A stretch of DNA of 64,000 nt from Actinoplanes campanulatus (GCF_014647795.1 NZ_BMPW01000015.1:186001-250000), one strand, 5' to 3'; numbered from the stretch's first letter, positions 16,086 to 25,177 are shown. The notes: generated from the sequence alone by a model not told the origin. Program-made: numbers and translations.

Positions 16086-17075
16086 TCACGCTATCCGGCG
16101 GATCGCCAGGTACGAGAGCCAGCCCAGGCCGATGATGAAGCCCAGCGTGATGAGCCGGTAGAGGACCACCGCGGCGATGGCGATCTCGGTGGTCATGCCG
16201 CCGGTGATCAGGCCGAGGATGAGAGCGCCGTCGATGATGCCGAGCCCGCCGGGCACGATCGGCAGGCTGCCGGCGGCCATCCCGGCACAGAACGCCAGCA
16301 GCAACTGTCCGGTGCTGATCGTGCCGCCACCGACCGCGACGCAGCACAGCCACAGGCAGAGCGCGTCGAGCAGCCAGTTGAGCAGGGCGAAGATGATCGC
16401 CGCGGCGCCGTGGCCGGGGGTGAGCCGGGCGACCCGCAGCTGTTCGAGGAAGTCCTGGACGCGGTCGCGGCCGTGGTCGGCGGGCCGCTGGCGCAGCCGG
16501 TTCACCACGGTGAGCAGCGCGGCCAGGCGGCCCGGGTGCCGGGCCAGCCGGCGCACCCCGAGGGTGGCCAGGACGACGGCCACGGCCAGGGCGGCCAGCG
16601 TGTGCCAGTCGGCGGTGTCGCCGGCGGTGGCCGTGCTGAACAGGGTGATCGCGGCGAGGGCGGCAGCGGAGAGGATGCCGGAGAGGGCGATGCACCAGGA
16701 GGCGATCGCCGGTGAGGCCCCGAAACGGCGCATCTGCCGGTAGTTGAGGGCGGTGGAGAAGGCCGGGCCGCCGGGCAGGCTCACGCTGAGCGAGTGGGCG
16801 GCGTAGGCGAGCGCGACGTGCCGCCGCAACGGCACCCGGACGCCGGCGGAGCGCAGCAGGCGGCGCTGCATCCGGGCGTAGGCCTGCATGGCGGCGGTCT
16901 CGGCGAGCAGCGCGGCGGCCAGCCAGCCGAGGTGCGGGGCGCGCAGGTGGGCGAGCGCGCCGAGCAGCGATTGCCAGCCCAGGAGCAGTTCGGCGCCGAG
17001 GATCGCGGCGACCACGGCGACGACTGTCCAGCCGGCGCCACGCCGTTTGGTCGGCACCTCGACGAGGGTGGTCAT
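16086..17075 (-). CDS. YbhN/UPF0104-type integral membrane protein (LPG-synthase TM domain)
   Basis: This 329-residue protein has about eight transmembrane helices and the family landmarks AAHSLSVSLPGGPAFSTALNYRQMRRFGAS and SLPIVPGGLGIIDGALILGL. It corresponds to the flippase-like half of lysylphosphatidylglycerol synthases without the synthase domain; such proteins move lipids or glycolipid intermediates. Its promoter carries two copies of the operator that also occurs, in the same arrangement, at the MFS gene at 19.3 kb, so both are likely controlled by the TetR protein encoded divergently at 17206. The gene stops 4 bp before the DinB gene start, suggesting one transcript. Confidence 0.85.
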   Translation of the reverse strand: MTTLVEVPTKRRGAGWTVVAVVAAILGAELLLGWQSLLGALAHLRAPHLGWLAAALLAETAAMQAYARMQRRLLRSAGVRVPLRRHVALAYAAHSLSVSLPGGPAFSTALNYRQMRRFGASPAIASWCIALSGILSAAALAAITLFSTATAGDTADWHTLAALAVAVVLATLGVRRLARHPGRLAALLTVVNRLRQRPADHGRDRVQDFLEQLRVARLTPGHGAAAIIFALLNWLLDALCLWLCCVAVGGGTISTGQLLLAFCAGMAAGSLPIVPGGLGIIDGALILGLITGGMTTEIAIAAVVLYRLITLGFIIGLGWLSYLAIRRIA

Positions 17076-17093
17076 TCCTGCATCCGGCCTCTA

Positions 17094-17155
17094 GTAAACA
17101 ACTGTTGACTTCAAAACCGTACCGGCGTACGGCATAGGGGTCAACAGCCGTTTTC
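17094..17155. promoter_or_regulatory. Operator pair and divergent promoters between ybhN-like and tetR genes
   Basis: Two inverted operator copies: GTAAAC-AACT-GTTGAC at 17094-17109 and GTCAAC-AGCC-GTTTTC at 17140-17155, offset by 46 bp. For the minus-strand gene, a -35 TTGACC (17139-17144) lies inside the distal copy, followed by a 17-bp spacer and TACGGT (17116-17121). For tetR, TTGACT (17105-17110) lies inside the other copy, with TACGGC 17 bp on. Repressor binding would block both promoters. Confidence 0.7.
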
Positions 17156-17205
17156 GTCACAGGAGCAGGGTGGCTAAGCTGGCGTAACTGACCGGAAGGA
17201 CCGCT

Positions 17206-17808
17206 GTGACCACAGGGGAGACCGCGACGCCGCCACGGCGCCGGGATGCCGCGAAGACCCGGCGGCTGCTGCTCGACGCGGCGATCCAGCGGTTCACCCG
17301 GGACGGTTATGCGGCCACCACGGTCCGCGACATCGCCGACGACGCGGGCGTCAACGTGGCGCTGATCAGCCGCTACTTCCGGTCCAAGGAGGGCCTCTTC
17401 GAGGCCTGCCTCACCAGCAGCGTCGACGAGCTGCGGCGCAACACCGGGGAGGCCCCCCTCAGCCGCACGCCGGAGGCGATCGCCCGGCAGATCGCCGGCC
17501 CGTGCGCGGACGGTCTGCCCTACCATCTCGTGCTGCTGCTGCGCTCGTCCGGCGACGAGGGAGCCGACCGGATCCGGCTCGGGCTGCTCCAGTCCTACAG
17601 CGAGCGGCTGGCCGCGGTGGCCGGCTGGTCACCCGGCTCCCCCGAAGGCGACGACCTGCTGTTGCGCGCCCAGGTGGTGCTGGCCGCCGCCGCCGGGATC
17701 GCGCTCCTGCGTACCAAGACCGGTCTGGGGCCGTTGGCTCAGGCCACCGAGGAGGACCTCGTCCCGCCGCTGCGCGACCTGGTCGAGGCCCTCCTCAAGA
17801 ACGACTGA
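17206..17808 (+). CDS. TetR-family transcriptional regulator
   Basis: This 200-residue regulator has an N-terminal helix-turn-helix at about 15-65 (TRRLLLDAAIQRFTRDGYAA, then VRDIADDAGVNVALISRYF) and a variable ligand-binding domain. The GTG at 17206 has AAGGA five bases upstream. It sits between a YbhN-like gene and an MFS drug-exporter gene. Both neighbours and its own promoter carry the same 16-bp palindrome, so it is very likely the local repressor of export and membrane-lipid functions. Confidence 0.9.
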   Translation: MTTGETATPPRRRDAAKTRRLLLDAAIQRFTRDGYAATTVRDIADDAGVNVALISRYFRSKEGLFEACLTSSVDELRRNTGEAPLSRTPEAIARQIAGPCADGLPYHLVLLLRSSGDEGADRIRLGLLQSYSERLAAVAGWSPGSPEGDDLLLRAQVVLAAAAGIALLRTKTGLGPLAQATEEDLVPPLRDLVEALLKND

Positions 17809-17819
17809 CGAAGTGCGAC

Positions 17820-17873
17820 CGGCTGGCTCTCAGTGCTGTTCAACGGCCTCGAGACAGCGCTGAGAGCCAGCCG
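17820..17873. terminator. Bidirectional terminator hairpin
   Basis: A 20-bp stem (CGGCTGGCTCTCAGTGCTGT and its inverse, one mismatch) with a 14-nt loop lies between the convergent tetR and MFS genes. It occupies nearly the whole 76-bp gap and would serve both. Confidence 0.85.
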
Positions 17874-17884
17874 TGAAGATCCGG

Positions 17885-19306
17885 TCAGGCGCGGCGCCGG
17901 GACGACGGCACGAGCAGGGACGCCAGCACGGCCAGCGCCGCGACCGCCGCGCAGATCCAGAAGCCCTTGGTGAAGGCGGCGTCCGACGGGATGCCCCGCG
18001 GCCCGGTCTCGGAGGCGATCACCGCGGCGATCACGGCCGTGCCGATGCTGCTGCCGACCGACCGGGCGATCGCGTTGACGCTGGTCGCCTCGCCGGTGTT
18101 GGCCGCCGGGACGGCCGCGATGATGGCGTTCGACATCGACGCGAAGGACAGCCCGATGCCCATGCCGGTGAGGCAGCCGGACGCCAGGATCTGCCAGATC
18201 TCGCCGTGCCCGACGGCCGGCAGCGCGAAGGCGGCGACGACCGCGACGGCACCGACCACCAGCGGGATCTTCGGGCCGTACTTCCGGTCCAGGAACCCGG
18301 CGAGCGGGCCGAAGACCAGCATCATGAGGGTGGTCGGCAGCAGGTAGAAGCCCGCCTCGGAGACCGTCTTGCCGAAGCCGTAGCCGAGGGCGGTGGGGAG
18401 CTGGAGCAGGATCGGGATCAGCAGGAAGCTGCCGAACATCGCGAAGCCCAGGATCAGCGCCACCAGGTCGGCGGTCCACACACCCCGCTTGGTGAGCAGC
18501 CGCATGTTGATCAGCGGCTCCGCCATGCGCAGCTCGACCAGGACGAACACCACGAGCGCGACCAGGCCGAAGCCGAGCAGGCCGAGCGTCTTGGCGGAGG
18601 TCCAGCCCCAGTCGTCGCCGTCGCTGATGGCCAGCAGGATCGAGACCAGCGAGACGGACAGGATGCCCGCGCCGAGCAGGTCGAGCCGGCCCGGGGTGCG
18701 GCTGGTCGACTCGGGCACTCCGAAGATCGCGCCGACCAGCGCGATCATGACGATGACCAGGGGGAACCAGAACAGCCAGTGCCAGGACAGGTGGTCGACG
18801 ATCGGGCCGGCCGCGACGATGCCGACGCCCGCGCCGATGCCGAAGATCGCGGAGAGGCCGCCGACGGTCACGCTGACCTTCTCCGGCGGCAGCACGTCCC
18901 GGACGATGCCGATGGAGAGCGGCATGATCGCGCCGGCCGCGCCCTGCAGGGTCCGGGCCAGGATGAGCACGGTGAGGTTGGGCGCGAGCGCGGCGAGCAG
19001 GGTGCCGGCGGCGAGCAGCACCAGGACCGCGAGCAGGACCCTGCGCTTGCCGACCATGTCACCCAGCCGGCCCAGGATCGGGGTCAGGACCGAGGCGGAG
19101 AGCAGGTACGCGGTCAGGATCCAGCTGATCTCCCCGGTGTCGACCTGGAACTCCCGGGCGATCACCGGCAGCGCCGGCGCGACCAGCGACTGGAGCACGG
19201 CGAAGGCGAGCCCGCCCAGCGACAGGAAGAGCACCACGAGCGTGGTGTTCGCGTGCCTTCCCGGAGCGGCGCCGGACTTGACCGGCTCGGCGATGGTTTG
19301 CGTCAT
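17885..19306 (-). CDS. DHA2-type MFS multidrug exporter (EmrB/QacA-like)
   Basis: This 473-residue transporter has about fourteen predicted helices. Landmarks are ILGRLGDMVGKRRVLL after helix 2, the motif-C-like GPIVDHLSWHWLFWF, and PLAGFLDRKYGPKIPL in the second half. It would export drugs or other hydrophobic compounds by proton antiport. The ATG at 19306 with GGGGA just upstream is preferred; an in-frame ATG at 19333 lies inside an operator. The promoter carries two inverted copies of the palindrome found at the tetR/ybhN-like intergenic region, marking it as a target of the TetR encoded at 17206. Confidence 0.9.
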   Translation of the reverse strand: MTQTIAEPVKSGAAPGRHANTTLVVLFLSLGGLAFAVLQSLVAPALPVIAREFQVDTGEISWILTAYLLSASVLTPILGRLGDMVGKRRVLLAVLVLLAAGTLLAALAPNLTVLILARTLQGAAGAIMPLSIGIVRDVLPPEKVSVTVGGLSAIFGIGAGVGIVAAGPIVDHLSWHWLFWFPLVIVMIALVGAIFGVPESTSRTPGRLDLLGAGILSVSLVSILLAISDGDDWGWTSAKTLGLLGFGLVALVVFVLVELRMAEPLINMRLLTKRGVWTADLVALILGFAMFGSFLLIPILLQLPTALGYGFGKTVSEAGFYLLPTTLMMLVFGPLAGFLDRKYGPKIPLVVGAVAVVAAFALPAVGHGEIWQILASGCLTGMGIGLSFASMSNAIIAAVPAANTGEATSVNAIARSVGSSIGTAVIAAVIASETGPRGIPSDAAFTKGFWICAAVAALAVLASLLVPSSRRRA

Positions 19307-19325
19307 CAGATCCCCGGAAACAGAA

Positions 19326-19387
19326 GTAAACATTCGCTGACTTACCCAAGTTAGGGTCCACTCGCAGTCAGGTCAACGGACGTTTAC
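19326..19387 (-). promoter_or_regulatory. MFS promoter with operator pair
   Basis: The operators are GTAAAC-ATTC-GCTGAC at 19326-19341 and GTCAAC-GGAC-GTTTAC at 19372-19387, inverted and 46 bp apart. On the minus strand a -35 TTGACC (19371-19376) overlaps the distal copy; 17 bp later comes the -10 TAACTT (19348-19353), and the proximal copy lies downstream of it. This is the same arrangement as at 17094-17155. Confidence 0.75.
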
Positions 19388-19427
19388 ATCACACGAGCTT
19401 CCCGGGGCTCACATAGGCGTACGAAAG

Positions 19428-20207
19428 CTAGGGTTTTGAAAGAAAGATCTCGTCGACGGCGCCGTGGAACTGGTCGTTGTCGCCGTGCGCGCTCTTGCCG
19501 CCGACGTTGAGGGACATGGCGTTGTCGACGCGCAGCGTCGCGGGGATGCGGACGGCGGCGTGCGGCGAGCCGTCGACGAACAGGATCAGATCGGTACGGG
19601 TCCGGCGGCACTCGAGCCGGTGCCAGGTCCCGTCGGCCACCCCGAACGGCGCGACGGCCACGTGGATGACGCGGGAGTCCTCGCCGCGGATGACGCAGCT
19701 CGGCTGCCCGGGCCGGCCGTCGATCTGGAGTTTGTACTGGCTGCCCTCGGCCGAGTAGCCCTTCTGGAGCACGTTCTGCCCGTCCGTGGTGTGCCGCGCG
19801 GCCAGCCGGACGGTGGCGCCGTAGCTGAACGGCGCGTCACCCGGGTTGAGGTCCGGGCGGCTGAGCGCGCGCAGGATGAGCCGTCGGCACGGCTCCCGCT
19901 CGCACGGCGGCGGGAACTGCACCGCCCGGCCGGCGTCGTGCGGGACGCTGCGGGGGCGGGCCCGGTTGCCGCCGAACGGGGTCAGATGGTGGCCGAACCG
20001 GGAGGCGTCGTCCCACGGCCGCGGACCGTCGAAGTCGTAGCGGGCCAGCATCAGCGGCGGCGGCGCCGGCGGTGACGTGGGGGTGACCCAGACGGCCGGC
20101 GCGGGGCCGGACGGGCGGAAGACGATCGCGGCGGCGAGGACGGCGAGCGGCACCAGCGCCAGCAGGGCGATCACCGCGGCTCGGCGGCGGGTCAGCGGTG
20201 AGGGCAC
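19428..20207 (-). CDS. LamG-like secreted or membrane-anchored protein
   Basis: This 259-residue protein has an N-terminal basic stretch and one hydrophobic helix (about 11-29), a Pro-rich linker, and a concanavalin-like/LamG domain from about 55 to the end (ARYDFDGPRPWDD, FSYGATVRLAAR, WHRLECRRTRTDLILFVDG, AVDEIFLSKP). Paired cysteines (CEREPCRR) suggest an extracytoplasmic location. The domain probably binds carbohydrate. It is divergent from the YccF-like gene, and no catalytic domain is attached. Confidence 0.8.
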   Translation of the reverse strand: MPSPLTRRRAAVIALLALVPLAVLAAAIVFRPSGPAPAVWVTPTSPPAPPPLMLARYDFDGPRPWDDASRFGHHLTPFGGNRARPRSVPHDAGRAVQFPPPCEREPCRRLILRALSRPDLNPGDAPFSYGATVRLAARHTTDGQNVLQKGYSAEGSQYKLQIDGRPGQPSCVIRGEDSRVIHVAVAPFGVADGTWHRLECRRTRTDLILFVDGSPHAAVRIPATLRVDNAMSLNVGGKSAHGDNDQFHGAVDEIFLSKP

Positions 20208-20260
20208 ATACCGTCAAACGCATCCGCAGGCCAGGGGTGGCGGTCACGGGTCATCCTGAG

Positions 20261-20641
20261 GTGGTGCGATTCATCCTCAACGTGCTGTGGTTCATCTTCG
20301 GCAGCGGCTTCCTCCTGGCCCTCGGCTACGGGCTGGCCGCACTCGTCTGCTTCCTGCTGATCGTCACGATCCCGTTCGGGGTGGCCGCGCTGCGGCTCGC
20401 CGTCTACGCGATGTGGCCGTTCGGGCGGACCGTGGTCAGCAGCCCGGGGGCGGGCGTCGGCTCCGGGCTCGCCAACATCCTCTGGGTGGTGCTGGCCGGC
20501 TGGTGGCTGGCGCTCACCCACCTGCTCGCCGGTGTCGCGCAGTGCGTCACGATCATCGGCATCCCGTTCGGGATCGCGAACTTCAAGCTGGTGCCGGTGG
20601 CGTTCTGGCCGCTGGGCCGGGAGATCGTGGATCTGGACTGA
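20261..20641 (+). CDS. YccF-family inner membrane protein
   Basis: This protein of about 126 residues has two copies of the YccF pattern: FILNVLWFIFGSGFLLALGY with IVTIPFGVAALRLA, and LANILWVVLAGWWLALTHLL with IIGIPFGIANFKLVPVAFWP. It has four or more hydrophobic helices, and the function of the family is unknown. GTG codons at 20261 and 20264 sit at the normal start of the family. The frame is open upstream to 20198, but that would overlap the divergent LamG gene and add an atypical basic leader. Confidence 0.85.
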   Translation: MVRFILNVLWFIFGSGFLLALGYGLAALVCFLLIVTIPFGVAALRLAVYAMWPFGRTVVSSPGAGVGSGLANILWVVLAGWWLALTHLLAGVAQCVTIIGIPFGIANFKLVPVAFWPLGREIVDLD

Positions 20642-20675
20642 CCCGCGACCACCCGGCCATGGACGGCTCCGGCGT

Positions 20676-22280
20676 CTACAGCGGCCCGGTGGGCAGCTCC
20701 CGGCGCACCAGCTTGCCGGTCGGGTTGCGCGGCAGGTCGTCGACGAAGACCACGTCCCGGGGCACCTTGTAGCGGGCCAGGTTGGCGCGGACGAACTCGC
20801 GGATCTCCTGCGGGTCCCGGGCGGAGTCCTCGGTCGGGACGATGAAGGCGCGCAGCCGGGTGCCGAAGTCCGGGTCGTCGACGCCGATGACCGCGGCGTC
20901 CATCACGTCGGCCCGTTCGGCGAGCAGGTTCTCCACCTCGAGCGGGTAGACGTTCTCCCCGCCCGAGATGATCATGTCGTCCTCGCGGCCGTCGATGTAG
21001 AGCAGGCCGTCGGCGTCGAAGTGCCCCTGGTCGCCGGTGGCCATGAAACCGTCGATGATCTGCTTGTGCTGGCCGTCGGTGTAGCCCTCGAACGGGATGC
21101 CGGTACGGACGAAGACCCGGCCCTTCGTGTCGGCGGCGGTGATCCGCTTGTCCTCGCCGTCGAAGAGCGCCACCTGGACCGTCACCGGCGGCCGGCCCAC
21201 CGTTCCGGGCGATTTGCGCAGCTCGTGCGGCTGGGCCACGGACGCGACGGCCACCTCGGTGGAACCGTAGACGTTGTAGAGCACGTCGCCGAAGACGTCC
21301 TGGAAGCGGACGCACACGTCGGGCGGCAGGGCCGATCCGGCCAGGAAGACGGTCTTCAGCGAGGACGTGTCGTACTTGGCGATCACGTCCGGGCCGAGGG
21401 CGAGGATCCGGTTCAGCATGGTCGGGACGGCCACCAGCATGTGCGCCCGGTGCTCGGCGATCGCGGCGAGGATCTGCTCGGCCCCGAGGCGGCGCAGCAG
21501 CACGGCGTGGTTGGCCAGCGACAGCCCCACCGTCCAGGCGCCGAACCCGGTGGCGTGGAACAGCGGGGACGCGATCACCGCGGTGCCCTGGCGGGGGAAG
21601 TCGATCCGGTCCGCGATGACGGCGCTGGCCAGCGGCGACACCTTGGTCCGCGGGGCGCCCTTGGGCAGTCCGGTGGTGCCGCTGGTGAGGATGATGAACC
21701 CGCCCGGCTTCTCCGGGATCGGCTGCGGGATCGTGGTGGGCTCGGCGGCCGTGAACTCCTCCACGCTGAGCAGCCCCGGCGGCCGGTCGTAGCCGTCGTC
21801 CTCCCAGGTCAGGTAGCGGGGGATGTCGTCCGGCAGGGCATCGACGGCGTCGGCGAACTCGCTGTCGTACATCAGGAAGCGGACGTTCTCCCGCTTGATC
21901 ACCTCAGCGAGCTGGGAGGCGGCGAGACCGGTGTTGAGCATCGCCAGCCGCAGCCCGGCGCGGGCCGTGCCGGTGATCGCCAGCGCCAGCCCACGATGGT
22001 CCCGGGCCAGCACCCCGATGATCGACTTCTCCGGCAGGCGCACCTTGCGCAGCGCGTGCGCGAGGGCGTTGGAACGCTGGAAGAACTGGAGGTAGGTCCA
22101 GGTGCCGCGCTCGTCGGTGAGCGCCGGCAGGTCGGGGAACTCGGTCGCGGCCTTCTCGGTGAGGGCCGCCTGCGGCCCGATCTTCGCGTTGTTGCCGGCG
22201 GCCTTGATCAGCCGGTCCGGGCGCAGAAGGTTGACGATGCCTATCTGGTGCATCCGCAGAACCGCGTGCAGCGTGCTCAA
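20676..22280 (-). CDS. Acyl-CoA synthetase (FadD-like AMP-dependent ligase)
   Basis: This 534-residue adenylate-forming enzyme would activate a carboxylic acid to its CoA thioester using ATP. The P-loop TSGTTGLPKG is at 199-208, followed by YGSTE, ATGDQGHF, the hinge GREDDMIISGGENVYP, and the C-terminal catalytic lysine in PRNPTGKLVRRE. The TTG at 22280 lies 3 bp after the stop of the upstream fusion gene and is probably translationally coupled to it; an ATG at 22253 is an alternative. The substrate is likely a fatty or aromatic acid handled by the neighbouring beta-oxidation enzymes. It resembles the FadD12 group. Confidence 0.92.
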   Translation of the reverse strand: MSTLHAVLRMHQIGIVNLLRPDRLIKAAGNNAKIGPQAALTEKAATEFPDLPALTDERGTWTYLQFFQRSNALAHALRKVRLPEKSIIGVLARDHRGLALAITGTARAGLRLAMLNTGLAASQLAEVIKRENVRFLMYDSEFADAVDALPDDIPRYLTWEDDGYDRPPGLLSVEEFTAAEPTTIPQPIPEKPGGFIILTSGTTGLPKGAPRTKVSPLASAVIADRIDFPRQGTAVIASPLFHATGFGAWTVGLSLANHAVLLRRLGAEQILAAIAEHRAHMLVAVPTMLNRILALGPDVIAKYDTSSLKTVFLAGSALPPDVCVRFQDVFGDVLYNVYGSTEVAVASVAQPHELRKSPGTVGRPPVTVQVALFDGEDKRITAADTKGRVFVRTGIPFEGYTDGQHKQIIDGFMATGDQGHFDADGLLYIDGREDDMIISGGENVYPLEVENLLAERADVMDAAVIGVDDPDFGTRLRAFIVPTEDSARDPQEIREFVRANLARYKVPRDVVFVDDLPRNPTGKLVRRELPTGPL

Positions 22281-22283
22281 CTA

Positions 22284-25166
22284 TCAGCCCTTCCATATGG
22301 GGGTTCGGTTCTCGGCGTACGCGCGGATGCCCTCGACGGCGTCCGCGGACCCGATCACCTCGCCGGCGATGTCGGAGAGACGGTCGAAGGCCTCCGCGGC
22401 GCCCCAGTCGCGGTGTTCGTCGACGATGCGTTTCGAGAGCAGTACAGCCAGGGGCGCGTTGGCCGCGATGTCGTGGGCCAGTTCCAGGGCGGTATCGAGC
22501 GCCTTGCCCGGTGACGTGACGCGGTTGATCAAGCCCAGGTCGTGCAGCCGGCGGGCGGGCATCGGCTCGCCGGTGAGGGCCAGTTCCAGGGCGGTGCTGC
22601 GGGGCAGGCTCCGGGCGAGCCGGAGCACCCCGCCGGCGGCGGCGACCAGGCCGCGTTTGACCTCGGGGATGCCGAACGCGGCATCCTCCGCGGCGACGAT
22701 CAGGTCGGCGGCGAGGGCGAGCTCGCACCCGCCGGCCAGGGCCGCCCCCTCGACCGCGGCGATCAGCGGTTTGGCGGGCGGTCTCGCGGTGATGCCGAGC
22801 AGTCCGCGGCCCTCGGTGACCGGGTACTCGCCACGGGCGGCGGCCTTGAGGTCCATGCCTGCGCTGAACACGGTGTCCGAGCCGGTGAGGACCGCGACCC
22901 GGGCCCGCGGGTCGGCCTCGAACGCGTCGACGGCCTTCTCCAGGGCGCGGGCGGTGGTCAGGTCGATGGCGTTGCGGACCGCGGGCCGGTTCAGTTTCCA
23001 GACGGTCACCGGGCCGTGCCACTCGACGATCAGCGGCGGCGGAGGTGGTGGCGGCAGCTCATGCCGGCCACGGTCGGTCACGGTGAAACCGGCGCCGTCC
23101 ACCTCCAGCTTCCAGAATTCCGATATTTCAGAAATGTCGGAAGTACGGAGGACGACGCGGTCGCCCGCCGGGGTGATCGCGGTAACGATCATGGCAGCGG
23201 GCGAACCGTCCCGCTCGTAGGGGACGGTGTACGCCTCCACGACCGCCGGCCCACGGTAGGAGCTCAGCGCGCGACGGGCCGGCGGCCGCGGCAACCGGGG
23301 GTCGGCGTCGATGTCGACGAAGGCGGAGACCGGCGGCCGGGCGGACAGGACGGTCGCCGCGTGCTTGGTGAGGTACCAGCCCAGGGCGGTGGCCAGCCCG
23401 TAGCTGTCCGGCTCGGCACGCAGCAGCGGCACCAGGTTGGCGACCGCGTGGCTGGTGTAGTTGTTGCCCGGCCCGCCCGCGAAGGTCAGCCCGCCGGTCA
23501 CGGTGAGCGGCCGCCCCGGGTCGTCGATCGGCAGCCCCAGCTCGCCCGCGGCGATCTGGACCGCGGACGGGAAGCAGGCGTACAGGTCGATGTGCTCGAC
23601 GTCGTCGATGGCGAGTCCGCTGTGCCCGAGGACGGCGTCGCCGATCGCCCTGATCGCGGGTGAGGTGGCCAGATCGGCGCGCTCGGTGACGAACCACTCC
23701 TCGGTGGCGTGCGCCCCGGCGTGTACGAAGATCCAGTCGTCCTGGCCGATCCCGGCGGCCCGCGCTGCCGCCGCACTGCACACGACGATGCCGGTCCCCT
23801 GATTGACCTGGAGGTTCGCGGTCAGCAGCTTGGGGTAGGGCGCGGAGATCATCCGGTTCGCGGCGGTGGGAGCGGCCAGTTCCTCCGCGGTGTGCGGGAC
23901 GCCCTGCCAGGCGGCCGGGTTGGCGGCGGCGACCTCCGAGTAGCTCGCCCAGAGCCGGGTGATCCGGTCCAGGTGCTCCTCCGGCGTGTTGCCGAGGCGC
24001 CCGCGGACGGCGGATTCGATCAGCGCGTAGAGGTAGATCGGCGCGACCAGGCCGGCGGCCGTCTCGGCGTCGTTGTTGGCCGGGGCGTCGCTGCCCAGTG
24101 TGCGGGTGGGCGCCGTGCCGTCCGGCTGGGCGGGCCAGTCCAGGGTGTGGCCGGAGCGTTCGGCGGCGGCCGCGGTGGCGGCCGATTCCGCGCCGCCGAC
24201 CAGGGCGATCGAGGCCCGTCCGGCGGCGATCTCGGCGGCCGCGTCGTTGAGCAGCCGCAGCGAGCCGTCACCGCCGGCGATGGTGGTCTGCACGGTCTGC
24301 GCGGGTGTCGCGCCGACCGCCGCGGCGATCAGCGCGGCCCCGTCCGGGTACTGCCAGGACACGCTGGCCACGTAGCCGACGTAGTCCGCCTTCGCGAGCA
24401 GATCGGCCCCGGCGCCCTGCCGCAGCGCGCGCACGGCCAGCGACACCGGGTCCCCGCCGCCGGGCTCGGTGGACTTCTCGGAGAGCTGGCCGGCGCCGAC
24501 GATCACCGGCGTCCACGCGTCGACATCCTGGCCGGTCCGCTCGTACCGGATCGGATCGGGCTTTTCGTCTGTCCTTCTCGCGGCCGTGACGGCAGGCGGC
24601 CGTGACGCGCTCGCCGCCGGAGCCAGCCGGCCCAGCTCGGCGAGGCTCTTGCGCATGGCGTCGGCCAGGTTCCGGGCGACCATCGGCCCGAGCGGCCCGT
24701 CCGTCGGCCCGCCCTCGACCCCGCCGTCGAAGCGGACCAGCGCACCGGCCGCGGACGGCGCCACCGACAGGTAGAAGCCGACCTCGATGCCCATCGGCGC
24801 GGTGCCCTCGAACCAGACGGCCCGGTCCGCGACGACCCCGGTGACCGTCCAGCGGACCTCGCTCGGCACGCCCATCAGCCTGATCCGCTGCCGGAAGCGC
24901 GCCCCGTCGGCGAACTCGGCGGGCGGCGCGTCGATCCATCCGGTGTGCTGGAGCACCCAGTCGGGCATCCGGGCCGGATCGGCGAGCACCGCGAACACCT
25001 GGCCGGGGCGGGCCGCCACCTCGACCGCGACGCTGCACGGGTAGGCGAAGACCCGGGGTGGTTCGACCGCCGGCGGCGTGTCCGGCTCGGGCCGGCGGCG
25101 GCTCAGGGCCGTGGTCGCGGCCGCCCGTGCGACAGCGAACATCCGGGCCAGGTTCCCAGCGGGCAT
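22284..25166 (-). CDS. SRPBCC-thiolase-crotonase trifunctional fusion protein
   Basis: This unusual 960-residue protein has an SRPBCC/START-like domain (about 40-185: VAVEVAARPGQVFAVLADPA). A thiolase-like domain follows (about 220-640: ASVSWQYPDGAALIAAAVG, GGLTFAGGPGNNYTSH), then an OB-like segment, a polyproline linker (PPPPPPPP) and a full enoyl-CoA hydratase/isomerase domain (about 710-960: FSAGMDLKAAARG, AAVEGAALAGGCELALAADL, GIPEVKRGL). The usual thiolase Cys position reads TIAGGDGSLR, so it probably lacks the acylating cysteine, as in other SCP2-like thiolase homologues. AGGGGAG five bases before the ATG at 25166 decides the start. It is the first gene of an operon with the acyl-CoA ligase, behind a TetR-type operator. 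Confidence 0.88.
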   Translation of the reverse strand: MPAGNLARMFAVARAAATTALSRRRPEPDTPPAVEPPRVFAYPCSVAVEVAARPGQVFAVLADPARMPDWVLQHTGWIDAPPAEFADGARFRQRIRLMGVPSEVRWTVTGVVADRAVWFEGTAPMGIEVGFYLSVAPSAAGALVRFDGGVEGGPTDGPLGPMVARNLADAMRKSLAELGRLAPAASASRPPAVTAARRTDEKPDPIRYERTGQDVDAWTPVIVGAGQLSEKSTEPGGGDPVSLAVRALRQGAGADLLAKADYVGYVASVSWQYPDGAALIAAAVGATPAQTVQTTIAGGDGSLRLLNDAAAEIAAGRASIALVGGAESAATAAAAERSGHTLDWPAQPDGTAPTRTLGSDAPANNDAETAAGLVAPIYLYALIESAVRGRLGNTPEEHLDRITRLWASYSEVAAANPAAWQGVPHTAEELAAPTAANRMISAPYPKLLTANLQVNQGTGIVVCSAAAARAAGIGQDDWIFVHAGAHATEEWFVTERADLATSPAIRAIGDAVLGHSGLAIDDVEHIDLYACFPSAVQIAAGELGLPIDDPGRPLTVTGGLTFAGGPGNNYTSHAVANLVPLLRAEPDSYGLATALGWYLTKHAATVLSARPPVSAFVDIDADPRLPRPPARRALSSYRGPAVVEAYTVPYERDGSPAAMIVTAITPAGDRVVLRTSDISEISEFWKLEVDGAGFTVTDRGRHELPPPPPPPLIVEWHGPVTVWKLNRPAVRNAIDLTTARALEKAVDAFEADPRARVAVLTGSDTVFSAGMDLKAAARGEYPVTEGRGLLGITARPPAKPLIAAVEGAALAGGCELALAADLIVAAEDAAFGIPEVKRGLVAAAGGVLRLARSLPRSTALELALTGEPMPARRLHDLGLINRVTSPGKALDTALELAHDIAANAPLAVLLSKRIVDEHRDWGAAEAFDRLSDIAGEVIGSADAVEGIRAYAENRTPIWKG

Positions 25167-25177
25167 CGACGCTCCCC

